Shown one piece after another: positions 1-5,840 of a stretch of 5,996 nucleotides of DNA. How positions within the stretch are numbered: the first letter of the stretch is position 1; each line of letters begins with the position of its first letter. The notes under the pieces were generated by a model. It did not search any database. It saw nothing but the letters and a program-made list of their open reading frames with translations, and was not told the origin of the DNA. The stretch spans positions 1 through 5,996 of the forward strand of contig JACQTH010000379.1 in the NCBI GenBank assembly GCA_016210935.1, written 5' to 3'. Source of the DNA: Acidobacteriota bacterium. Its GTDB lineage: Bacteria > Acidobacteriota > Vicinamibacteria > Vicinamibacterales > JACQTH01. The position numbers and the translations under genes are program-made.

Positions 1-1
1 C

Positions 2-754
2 GTTCTTGTCACGGGCGCGGCGAAAGGCATCGGCCTCGGGATCGCGGAGAGCTTCGCGCGGGCCGGGGCCATCGTCGGCGTGCTGGATCGCGACGCGGGC
101 GCTCTGGAAGCGGCCCTGGCGCACGCGCACGGCGGGAACGGGCGATTCGTGAGCCTCCTGGCGGATCTCGGCGACCGCGGCGGCCTTGAACGTGCCGTCG
201 GCGGTTTCCTCGAGACGTCCGGAGGGGGGCTCACTGTCCTTGTCAACAACGCGGGCATTCATTTCGCGCGGGCGATCGACGAGTACACCGAACAGGAATG
301 GGCCCGCGTGCTCGACACCAACCTGACCGGCGCCTTCCGAATGATTCAGATTTGCCTGCCGGCGCTTCGCCGATCGAAGGGCTCGATCGTCTCGGTCTCA
401 TCGATGACCGGGCTCGTCGGACAGGATCGTGGCGCGGCGTACGTCGCCTCGAAAGGCGCCCTGATCTCGCTCACGAAAGCGCTGGCGCTCGAGCTCGGGC
501 GGGACGGCATCCGGGTCAACTGTGTCTGCCCCGCCGGCGTCGATACCCCGCTGATGCGCGATTGGGCGTCAACGCTTCCCAACCCTGATGCCGTGCTGCG
601 CGATCAGGCGGCGATGCATCTGACGAAGCGGCTCGCCGCGCCCGAGGAGGTCGCCGCCGCGGTGCTGTTCCTCGCCTCGCCCGCCGCCTCGTTCATCACC
701 GGCGTGGCGCTTCCCGTCGAGGGCGGCGCCACGCTGGGATACCGGCGGACTTGA
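2..754 (+). CDS. SDR family NAD(P)-dependent oxidoreductase, 5' partial
   Basis: This is a classical short-chain dehydrogenase/reductase, a cytosolic enzyme that oxidises or reduces an alcohol/carbonyl pair with NAD(P). The reading frame is open from base 2 and gives 250 residues; classical SDRs are about 250, so only a handful of N-terminal residues lie outside the window. In order (fragment numbering) it shows the cofactor loop TGAAKGIG at residues 4-11, an Asp ending the second strand (VLDRD, favouring NAD over NADP), NNAG at 82-85, and the catalytic set Asn107 (NLTG), Ser134, Tyr147 and Lys151 (YVASK). After these come PAGVDTP and the usual C-terminal segment FLAS...ITG...VEGG. All catalytic residues are intact. 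The substrate cannot be read from sequence; neighbouring transporter genes make a sugar-acid or other small hydroxy-compound dehydrogenase possible, as inference only. The internal ATG-like start at 80 is not the real start because it would remove the cofactor motif. Confidence 0.93.
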   Translation, partial: VLVTGAAKGIGLGIAESFARAGAIVGVLDRDAGALEAALAHAHGGNGRFVSLLADLGDRGGLERAVGGFLETSGGGLTVLVNNAGIHFARAIDEYTEQEWARVLDTNLTGAFRMIQICLPALRRSKGSIVSVSSMTGLVGQDRGAAYVASKGALISLTKALALELGRDGIRVNCVCPAGVDTPLMRDWASTLPNPDAVLRDQAAMHLTKRLAAPEEVAAAVLFLASPAASFITGVALPVEGGATLGYRRT

Positions 755-757
755 AGA

Positions 758-890
758 GTCGGAACTCGGAAGACTTCCGACTTCGGTAGTGGGTGCACGT
801 TTTCAGATCGTGGTTGATGGGTCGACGTGGCTCGACGCGTCGCGACGCAACGTGACCCACTACCCCGACTTCAGACTTCCGACTCCGGAC
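758..890. repeat. Element A: imperfect inverted-repeat hairpin between the SDR gene and tatT
   Basis: The gap after the SDR stop codon is an imperfect palindrome. The left arm at 758-798 matches the reverse complement of 852-890, including a perfect 10-bp pairing ggtagtgggt (785-794) with acccactacc (855-864) and tcggaag (766-772) with cttccga (876-882). The left arm also contains its own short palindrome, tcggaag-a-cttccga (766-780). The loop between the arms holds the 53-nt core listed separately. There is no T-run after the stem, so it is not a canonical intrinsic terminator, although a stem this close to the stop could still end or protect the SDR transcript. Confidence 0.8.
794..846 (+). 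repeat. Conserved 53-nt core, copy 1 (loop of element A)
   Basis: This 53-nt stretch starts with TGCACGTTTTCAGATCGT (794-811). It aligns without gaps to 5068-5120 on the same strand; I count 44 identical positions of 53. The first 18 positions are identical, the middle nine are loose, and the last 26 differ at five sites, keeping GTC, CTCGA, GCGTCG and GAC. Here the core forms the loop of a hairpin whose arms do not resemble those around copy 2. No coding potential or known RNA family is recognised. Confidence 0.75.
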
Positions 891-907
891 GACCAACGGC
901 ATATAAT
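877..907 (+). promoter_or_regulatory. Putative promoter of the tatT-dctP-dctQM operon
   Basis: A perfect -10 hexamer TATAAT lies at 902-907, unusual in such GC-rich surroundings. The best -35 candidate is the TTCCGAC stretch at 877-883, about 18 bp upstream and a poor match to TTGACA. It lies inside the right arm of hairpin element A. The expected transcript start near 914 leaves a leader of about 14 nt before the GTG at 928. The ribosome-binding signal is weak (gagaa at 919-923). Recognition by a sigma-70-type factor is inferred from the -10 box alone. Confidence 0.5.
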
Positions 908-927
908 CGAGATTTGTCGAGAACACT

Positions 928-1920
928 GTGAGGCTTCTGCACCATCTCCGGCGATTGGCGATTCTCTGGCTCTGCGTGTTGGCGCTGGCGGGGTGCTCGA
1001 TCAAACGGCTCGCCATCAACAGTCTCGCTGGAACCCTGTCGGCGAGCGGCGACACCTTTTCCTCCGATGACGATCCCGAGCTGATTCGCGATGCCGTGCC
1101 GTTTGCGCTCAAGACGTATGAGCTGCTGCTGGCGTCCGCGCCCACCCATGCCGGGCTGCTGCTCGCCTCCTGCAGCGGCTTTACCCAGTACTCCTACGCC
1201 TTCGTCCAGACCGACGCCGACATGCTGGGAGCTGACGAGTACGAGCAGGCCGAGAGCCTGCGGGCGCGCGCGCTGAAGCTGTATCTTCGCGGCCGGGACT
1301 ACTGTTTGCGTGCGCTGGAATTGAAGCACCGCGGTGTCACGTCGGCGCTCATGAAGAATCCGGAAACGGCGCTCACCTCAACCGACGCGGACGAAGTCCC
1401 GCTCCTCTACTGGACCGGCGCCTCCTGGGGCGCCGCGATTTCGCTCGGTCTCGACCGACCCGACCTCGTTGCGGATTTCCCGGCCGTCCGTGCGCTCATG
1501 AACCGCGCGCTCGCGCTCGATGAGGATTATGCGAAGGGCGCCTTGCATGAAGTCATGATCACGCTTGAAAGCGTTCCTGACGTGATGGGCGGCTCAGCCG
1601 ATCGCGCACGGAAGCACTTCACCCGTGCCGTGGAACTGCAGCAGGGGCTGTCGGCCGGGCCCTACGTCGCGCTCGCCCTCGGTGTCGCGGTACCCAAACA
1701 GGATCGCGCCGAGTTCGAACGGCTGCTCAATGCCGCGCTCGCCGTCGATCCGGAAAAGGATCGCAGCAATCGTCTGGTCAACCTCATCACGCAAAGGCGC
1801 GCGCGGCGGCTGCTCGAAAAGGCTGACGAGCTTTTTTCGAGTGCCGCACAGGTGCCCTCGTGGCGCGAACCGGTGCTGCCGGTGTGGGCCTGGGCCTTTG
1901 CCACGAGAGCGTCACGATGA
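928..1920 (+). CDS. tatT: TRAP transporter TatT component family lipoprotein
   Basis: This 330-residue protein matches my recall of the TatT family, the TPR-like lipoprotein partners of certain TRAP binding proteins first studied in Treponema pallidum (Tp0956). A hydrophobic signal segment ends in the lipobox L20-A21-G22-C23, so the mature protein should be lipid-anchored at Cys23; residue +2 is Ser, which does not signal inner-membrane retention. The family-like segments follow in order: SDDDPELIRDAVPFALKTYE (46-65), LLLASCSGFTQYSYAF (77-92), LYLRGRDYCLRALE (118-131), LLYWTGASWGAAISLG (159-174), HEVMITLE (207-214) and a GG...A..HFTRAVEL block near 221-237. The product should be helical and may form an oligomer holding the periplasmic receptor. 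The GTG start is chosen because it begins the signal peptide directly; no ATG nearby does so. The last ~27 residues after LLEKADELF look like an extra tail. The stop codon overlaps the dctP start as ATGA. Confidence 0.9.
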   Translation: MRLLHHLRRLAILWLCVLALAGCSIKRLAINSLAGTLSASGDTFSSDDDPELIRDAVPFALKTYELLLASAPTHAGLLLASCSGFTQYSYAFVQTDADMLGADEYEQAESLRARALKLYLRGRDYCLRALELKHRGVTSALMKNPETALTSTDADEVPLLYWTGASWGAAISLGLDRPDLVADFPAVRALMNRALALDEDYAKGALHEVMITLESVPDVMGGSADRARKHFTRAVELQQGLSAGPYVALALGVAVPKQDRAEFERLLNAALAVDPEKDRSNRLVNLITQRRARRLLEKADELFSSAAQVPSWREPVLPVWAWAFATRASR

Positions 1921-3029
1921 AAGCTGTCCGTTCGTTCGCGGTCGTGTCGCTCCTTGTTCTCTCCACTGCCGTCGTCGCGGCGCAGGGTCTCAATGTGAAG
2001 GTGGCGACGTTTGCGCCGGCCAACTCCACATGGCACAAAGCCCTGATGGAGATGGGGGCGACGTGGGCGCGCGCGACCGAAGGCCGCGTCAAGGTCACGA
2101 TCTATCCCGGCGGCACGCAAGGCAGCGAGGCCATCACCGTGAAGCTGATGCGGCCCGGCGTCGATCAACTGCAGGCCGCCTTGCTGATGCTGCCGGGCCT
2201 GTCGGAAATCGACGACAGTCTGGATGTCTTCGGGATCCCGTTCTTCTTCGAAACGGACGAAGAGCTGTGGCACGTGGTCGAGAAGCTGTCACCCGTGCTC
2301 GAGCAGCGGCTCGAGGCCAAGGGATTCCACGTGTTGAACTGGGGCCATGGCGGCTGGGTCCAGCTGTTCTCCAAGCGGCAGATCAGAACCCTCGCCGATC
2401 TCAAACAGGCGAAGCTGTTCACCACTGAAGGCAACGACAAGATGGTGCAGTGGTACAAGTCGAACGGCTTTCAGCCGGTGGCGCTTTCGGCCAACGACAT
2501 TCCGGCGCAGCTCAAGTTGAGAACCGGAATGATCGACGCGGCGCCGAGCCCGCCGTACGGCGCGCTGGTGTTGCAGTTCTTCCGCGACGCGCCGTACATG
2601 CTGGACATTCGCGTCGGCCCGCTGCTGGGCGCGACGGTCATCACACGCAATGCCTGGAATAAAATCTCCGAGGCAGACCGCGCGAAGCTGCTCGAGGCGG
2701 CTGCCGCCATGGAGAAGCGGCTGCGCGTCGACGTGGCCCAGCTCGACGCGTCCTCCGTTGCGGAGATGCAGAAACGCGGCCTGCAGGTCACCAGGGTTGA
2801 AGGCCGCGACCTCGCCGAGTTTCGGTCGACGGCCGAGAAGCTCGCCGCCACGATGCGGGGCGTCATGGTGCCGGCGGATATCTACGATATGGCGCTGAAC
2901 GAACGCAACGCCTTCCGCAACGCGCGGGGTCCCCAACGCGCGTTTTCCAGCGCCGTGGGGTGCGAGTCGGGGGGTCCCCAGCGCGCGTTTTCCAACGCGG
3001 TGGGGTGCTCGCGCGGAGCCGCCCACTGA
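1917..3029 (+). CDS. dctP: TRAP transporter substrate-binding protein, DctP family (TatP-like)
   Basis: This is the periplasmic receptor of a TRAP transporter, 370 residues from the ATG at 1917. That start is preferred over one at 1860 because it opens directly with a Sec signal peptide (MKAVRSFAVVSLLVLS), with likely cleavage after VVAA at residue 22. It also overlaps the tatT stop as ATGA, and a GAGAG sits 7 nt upstream. DctP-family features include the first strand KVATFAPANSTWHKAL, YPGGTQGSE (63-71), FGIPFFF (105-111) and the LADLKQAKLF hinge segment (159-168). Where carboxylate-binding receptors such as SiaP have the ligand-clamping Arg (KxR after LKG), this protein has Phe168, pointing to a different or more hydrophobic ligand. 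The family fold appears to end near residue 337. Residues 338-367 are two 15-residue repeats (GPQRAFS[S/N]AVGC...) encoded by hairpin repeats and are probably a late addition. Confidence 0.93.
   Translation: MKAVRSFAVVSLLVLSTAVVAAQGLNVKVATFAPANSTWHKALMEMGATWARATEGRVKVTIYPGGTQGSEAITVKLMRPGVDQLQAALLMLPGLSEIDDSLDVFGIPFFFETDEELWHVVEKLSPVLEQRLEAKGFHVLNWGHGGWVQLFSKRQIRTLADLKQAKLFTTEGNDKMVQWYKSNGFQPVALSANDIPAQLKLRTGMIDAAPSPPYGALVLQFFRDAPYMLDIRVGPLLGATVITRNAWNKISEADRAKLLEAAAAMEKRLRVDVAQLDASSVAEMQKRGLQVTRVEGRDLAEFRSTAEKLAATMRGVMVPADIYDMALNERNAFRNARGPQRAFSSAVGCESGGPQRAFSNAVGCSRGAAH
2928..3017. repeat. Two tandem 45-bp hairpin repeats across the dctP/dctQM junction
   Basis: Two head-to-tail units (2928-2972 and 2973-3017) begin GGTCCCCA. 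They agree at 33 of the first 36 positions and then diverge. Each can fold: in unit 2, cccca (2976-2980) pairs with tgggg (3001-3005) and cgcgtt (2984-2989) with aacgcg (2994-2999) around a ttcc loop. Unit 1 folds the same way with one mismatch and one G-U pair. The 45-bp period equals 15 codons, so both units are read through in frame at the end of dctP. They also contribute the GTG codons at 2960 and 3005 that could start the next gene. Confidence 0.85.
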
Positions 3030-4822
3030 AAAGAGTCGCCGCGCGCTTCGAGGACTCCCTCGCCACGCTCGCGCTGGCGGGAGTCATCCTGCTTCCGCTC
3101 GTCGAGATCGTCGTCCGTCGCGCGTTTCAGGTCGGCATCCCCGGCTCCGGCCCGTTCACCCAGCACCTGACGATGTGGGTCGGGCTGCTGGGCGCGATGG
3201 TCGCCGCCCGCGACGGCAAGCTGCTCTCGCTCGCGACCGGCACGTTCCTCCCTGAAGGCCACATCCGATCGGCCGCGATGGTGGTGGCCGCCATCGTCGG
3301 CGCGGCGGTGAGCACCATTCTGGCGTCCGGCGGCGTGGCGCTGGTGCAGACGGAGCGCCTCTCCGGCACCATCATCGCTGCGGGTGTGCCGGCCTGGGCG
3401 GCGCAGGTGATCTGGCCGATCGCCTTCGGCGCGATTGCCGCGCGGCTGGTCTGGCGCGCGTCGCCGGTGTGGAAGGGCCGCGCGCTTGCCGGGAGTGGCA
3501 TAGCGCTGGGCCTCTGGCTCGCGATCAACCCTGAGGTGCTCGAGCTGCAGCCCGCGTGGCCGGCCATCATCCTGATTGCCGCCGCCGCGGCGCTCGGCGC
3601 ACCGATCTTCGTGCTGCTCGGCGGGGCGGCGGTCGTCCTGTTCATGGTGCAGGGCAGCAAGCCGATCGTTCCCCTCATCGCAGCCTACGCGCAGCTGACG
3701 TCGCCGACGATGGCGACGATTCCGCTGTTCACGCTGGCGGGCTTTCTGTTCGCGGAAGGCCGCGCGTCAGATCGGCTGCTCCGGCTGTTCCGGGCGTGGT
3801 TCGGCTGGATCCCGGGCGGAACGGCCGTCGTGACCGCGCTCCTCTGCGCTTTCTTCACGGCCTTCACCGGCGGATCCGGGGTGACGATCCTCGCGCTTGG
3901 CGGCCTGCTCTTCCCCGCGCTCCTGGCGGATCGGTACTCCGATCGGTTCTCCCTCGGGCTTCTGACGGCGTCCGGATCGCTGGGCCTGCTGTTTCCGCCG
4001 GCGCTGCCGCTCATCCTCTATGGGATCGTGGCCAACATTCCGATCGAAGATCTCTTCGTCGCGGGCATTGTGCCGGGCCTCCTGATGCTGGGACTCATGG
4101 CCGCGCTCGGCGTCCGCGAGGGGTTGGCGACAGGGGCCAAGCGCGCGCGATTCAATATCCGCGAGGCGCTGGCGGCGTTATGGGTGGCGAAATGGGAGCT
4201 GTTGCTTCCCGTCGTGATCCTCACGTCGCTGCTGGGCGGGCTAGCGACGGCCGTGGAATCAGCGGCCCTTGCGGCGCTCTATGCGTTCGTGATCCAGAGA
4301 TACATCCACCGAGATCTCCCCGGGACGAGCGCCGTGGTCCGCACGGTGGGCGAGTGCGTGGCGTTGGTGGGCGGCGTGTTGATCATCCTGGCCGTCGCCG
4401 TCGGTCTGACCAACTATCTCGTCGACGCGCAGGTGCCGGCGCAGCTGATTGCGTGGACGGAGGCCAACGTGCACGCGCGGGCGATCTTCCTGCTGGGCCT
4501 CAACGGCCTGCTGTTGGTGGTCGGCTGCTTGATGGACATCTTCTCCGCGATTGTCGTGGTGGTTCCCCTCATCGTGCCAATTGCCTCGCTCTTCGACGTG
4601 GACCCCGTGCATCTCGGGATCATCTTCATCGCGAATCTCGAGCTGGGATATCTCACGCCGCCTGTGGGCCTCAACCTGTTTTTGTCGGCCTACCGTTTCA
4701 ACCGGCCTGTGCTGGAAGTGGCGCGCGCCTCGCTGCCGATGCTGGTGATTCTTGCCATCGGCGTGCTGCTGATCACGTACGTGCCGTGGATGACGTCAGG
4801 GCTGTTGGAGCTCGTGCGCTAG
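3005..4822 (+). CDS. dctM: TRAP transporter fused small-large permease (DctQ-DctM)
   Basis: This inner-membrane protein joins the small DctQ and large DctM subunits and uses an ion gradient to import ligand delivered by the periplasmic receptor. From the GTG at 3005 it has 605 residues. About 15-160 is DctQ-like: FEDSLATLALAGVILLP, EIVVRR and a conserved hydrophobic MWVGLLGAMVAARDGK. From about residue 185 onward it is DctM, with multiple membrane segments and the motifs GGSGVTILALGG (289-300), LFPPALPLILYG (329-340) and NLELGYLTPPVGLNLF (544-559). Two hydrophobic segments link the halves, as needed to keep topology. The start is uncertain: GTG 3005 and GTG 2960 both lie in hairpin repeats and lack a ribosome-binding site. 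A CTG at 3026 overlaps the dctP stop as CTGA, has GGAG 7 nt upstream, and would give a typical N-terminus (M)KRVAARFEDSL. I use 3005 as the nearest conventional start codon. Confidence 0.92.
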   Translation: MLARSRPLKRVAARFEDSLATLALAGVILLPLVEIVVRRAFQVGIPGSGPFTQHLTMWVGLLGAMVAARDGKLLSLATGTFLPEGHIRSAAMVVAAIVGAAVSTILASGGVALVQTERLSGTIIAAGVPAWAAQVIWPIAFGAIAARLVWRASPVWKGRALAGSGIALGLWLAINPEVLELQPAWPAIILIAAAAALGAPIFVLLGGAAVVLFMVQGSKPIVPLIAAYAQLTSPTMATIPLFTLAGFLFAEGRASDRLLRLFRAWFGWIPGGTAVVTALLCAFFTAFTGGSGVTILALGGLLFPALLADRYSDRFSLGLLTASGSLGLLFPPALPLILYGIVANIPIEDLFVAGIVPGLLMLGLMAALGVREGLATGAKRARFNIREALAALWVAKWELLLPVVILTSLLGGLATAVESAALAALYAFVIQRYIHRDLPGTSAVVRTVGECVALVGGVLIILAVAVGLTNYLVDAQVPAQLIAWTEANVHARAIFLLGLNGLLLVVGCLMDIFSAIVVVVPLIVPIASLFDVDPVHLGIIFIANLELGYLTPPVGLNLFLSAYRFNRPVLEVARASLPMLVILAIGVLLITYVPWMTSGLLELVR

Positions 4823-4880
4823 CGTCGCCACGCTCAGGCGGTGTCGGACATCTCCTGTCGCGACGCGCGAGGTCACGCCG

Positions 4881-4921
4881 CCCTTCGACTATCGCTCAGG
4901 GCGTCCTGAGCTTGCCGAAGG
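4881..4921. repeat. REP-like palindrome inside the left arm of element B
   Basis: A compact hairpin pairs ccttcg (4882-4887) with cgaagg (4916-4921) and gctcagg (4894-4900) with cctgagc (4905-4911) around a gcgt loop. This pattern (CCTTCGAC..GCTCAGG..CCTGAGC..GAAGG) resembles a palindromic repeat I recall from many unrelated bacterial genomes. It interrupts the symmetry of element B. The matching part of the right arm is only about 20 nt, whereas the left has about 46 nt, so the palindrome seems to have inserted into or replaced part of the older arm. Confidence 0.75.
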
Positions 4922-5067
4922 ACGGAAAACGTGCAGGACGGCCGCGCCAGCCGCCTAACCGCGAGCGTCGCGCCATCAGCGTTCGCTCTGCGAACGCCGC
5001 TCCGTTGAAGGTGCACAACGAGCTGAAAATCCGATCGGCGCTCCTGCTCGCGGATTTCTCAGCCGCC

Positions 5068-5120
5068 TGCACGTTTTCAGATCGTTGATGTTTGGTCAGC
5101 GTGACTCGAAGCGTCGTGAC
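5068..5120 (+). repeat. Conserved 53-nt core, copy 2 (right arm of element B)
   Basis: This is the partner of 794-846 in the same orientation, beginning with the identical 18 nt TGCACGTTTTCAGATCGT. Unlike copy 1 it is not the loop of its element but most of the right arm, and it is itself base-paired to left-arm sequence. Similarity to copy 1 stops sharply after GTGAC/GCGAC at 5120, where the flank becomes the unrelated aggagatgtccgg. Confidence 0.75.
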
Positions 5121-5174
5121 AGGAGATGTCCGGCACCGCATCTTGGAGCTCGAGCGATGCCACTCAGATGCCAT

Positions 5175-5693
5175 TCAGGCGAAGCGCGCGAGCGCCGCGT
5201 CGAACGCGTCATACGCCGCGCGATCGAACAGCACGAACCGCACCTCCACGACGCGCGTCGTGGCGCCGCGGACGGCCGCGATCGCAACCGCCGCGGCTTC
5301 CGCGACCGGGTATCCATAGACACCGGTCGAGATGGCTGGAAAGGCCACCGATGTCGCCCCCATCTCGTCGGCGACCCGCAGCGATTCGATGTGGCACGAG
5401 GCGAGCAGCGCGGAGCGATCTTCCCGTGACGAGTACACGGGTCCGACGGTGTGAATCACCCACCTGGCCGGTAACCGGCCGGCGGTGGTCGCCACGGCGT
5501 GACCGGTCGGCAGCCCGTCCGGATACCGTTCCGCGCGCAAGCGTCTGCATTCTTCGAGAATCGACGGGCCACCCCGACGGTGAATGGCGCCGTCCACGCC
5601 GCCTCCGCCCATCAACGACGAGTTGGCGGCGTTGACGATCGCGTCGACTTTCTGTTCGGTGATGTCGCCCTGCAGCAGCACGATGTTCGGCAT
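5175..5693 (-). CDS. ymdB: Macrodomain protein, O-acetyl-ADP-ribose deacetylase (YmdB-like)
   Basis: This 172-residue single-domain macrodomain protein closely resembles E. coli YmdB (177 residues) in length and motif order. Such enzymes hydrolyse O-acetyl-ADP-ribose, and members of this class can remove ADP-ribose from acidic residues; they act in the cytosol. Visible motifs are GDIT (9-12), NAANSSLMGGGGVDGAIH (21-38) with Asn24 and the catalytic-type Asp34, HTVGPVY (81-87), and FPAISTGVYGYP (118-129), the ribose/phosphate loop with Tyr126. All key residues are present. The ATG at 5693 is chosen because MPNIVLLQGDI is the usual short lead-in to the first strand. The upstream ribosome-binding site is weak: a GGAG lies about 16 nt away, too far to be ideal. 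A TATCTT at 5701-5696 could be a -10 box but sits very close to the start codon. The gene converges on the TRAP operon, so a functional link is unlikely. Confidence 0.95.
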   Translation of the reverse strand: MPNIVLLQGDITEQKVDAIVNAANSSLMGGGGVDGAIHRRGGPSILEECRRLRAERYPDGLPTGHAVATTAGRLPARWVIHTVGPVYSSREDRSALLASCHIESLRVADEMGATSVAFPAISTGVYGYPVAEAAAVAIAAVRGATTRVVEVRFVLFDRAAYDAFDAALARFA

Positions 5694-5820
5694 CTAAGAT
5701 AGCGTGCGGCTCCGCCCCACCCCCCGGCTCGGGCGCTTGCGGGGACCCGCGCATCCGCTCCCTCCACCGAATTCGAGCCGGATGTCGCGAACGGCTCTAC
5801 GCCCCGCGCCGCTCCCTCGC

Positions 5821-5839
5821 AGGCGCGCTGTGCGCGCCT
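5821..5839. repeat. Short perfect hairpin
   Basis: aggcgcgc (5821-5828) and gcgcgcct (5832-5839) form a perfect 8-bp GC-rich stem around a 3-nt loop (tgt). No T-run follows on either strand, so it is not a standard intrinsic terminator. It directly abuts the left arm of the 15-bp inverted repeat at 5841. Confidence 0.6.
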
Positions 5840-5840
5840 A

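Larger units (their letters stand above)
4838..5139. repeat. Element B: ~300-bp imperfect inverted repeat between convergent genes
   Basis: The outer arms at 4838-4880 and 5095-5139 are imperfect reverse complements that share gcggtg, cggacatctcctgtc, cgacgc, cgag and cacgc. A second pair continues inward: gaaaacgtgcagg (4925-4937) with cctgcacgttttc (5066-5078), 13 bp perfect. Smaller hairpins lie in the centre: gcgttcg/cgaacgc around ctctg (4979-4997), and gctgaaaatccg (5022-5033) with cggatttctcagc (5051-5063). caacgagctgaaaa (5016-5029) can also pair with ttttcagatcgttg (5074-5087) at 13 of 14 positions, which competes with the 13-bp pair. The element fills nearly all of the gap between the convergent permease and macrodomain genes. 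No transposase gene is present. Confidence 0.8.

Noticed and set aside
755..890. Intrinsic terminator after the SDR gene
   Set aside because: A stem is present but no T-run follows it on the coding strand, so a Rho-independent terminator cannot be supported.
1860..1916. Upstream GTG start for dctP
   Set aside because: It would place 19 mostly non-hydrophobic residues before a perfectly formed signal peptide and overlap tatT by 61 bases; the ATG at 1917 with ATGA overlap is far more likely.
1625..2428. A 267-codon plus-strand open frame across the tatT/dctP junction
   Set aside because: It crosses two real genes in another frame and shows Arg/Ser-rich shadow composition, no start signal and no family resemblance.
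2928..3017. CRISPR-like repeat array
   Set aside because: There are only two units, directly tandem without spacers of CRISPR length and inside coding sequence; they are palindromic REP-like units.
2289..3026. A 245-codon minus-strand open frame opposite dctP
   Set aside because: The translation is rich in His, Arg and Gly with no motif, and it mirrors a confidently assigned gene; it is a GC-driven shadow frame.
4953..5010. Possible integron attC site beginning GCCTAAC
   Set aside because: GCCTAAC fits the R'' consensus, but the best downstream candidate, gttgaag, is not complementary to it and does not fit GTTRRRY. The internal stem belongs to element B, and no integrase or cassette array is seen.
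3556..5088. A 510-codon plus-strand open frame overlapping the permease
   Set aside because: It is a +1 shadow of the fused permease in GC-rich DNA. Its translation is Arg/Gly/Ala-rich low-complexity sequence with no recognisable domain, while the overlapping frame has clear DctM motifs.
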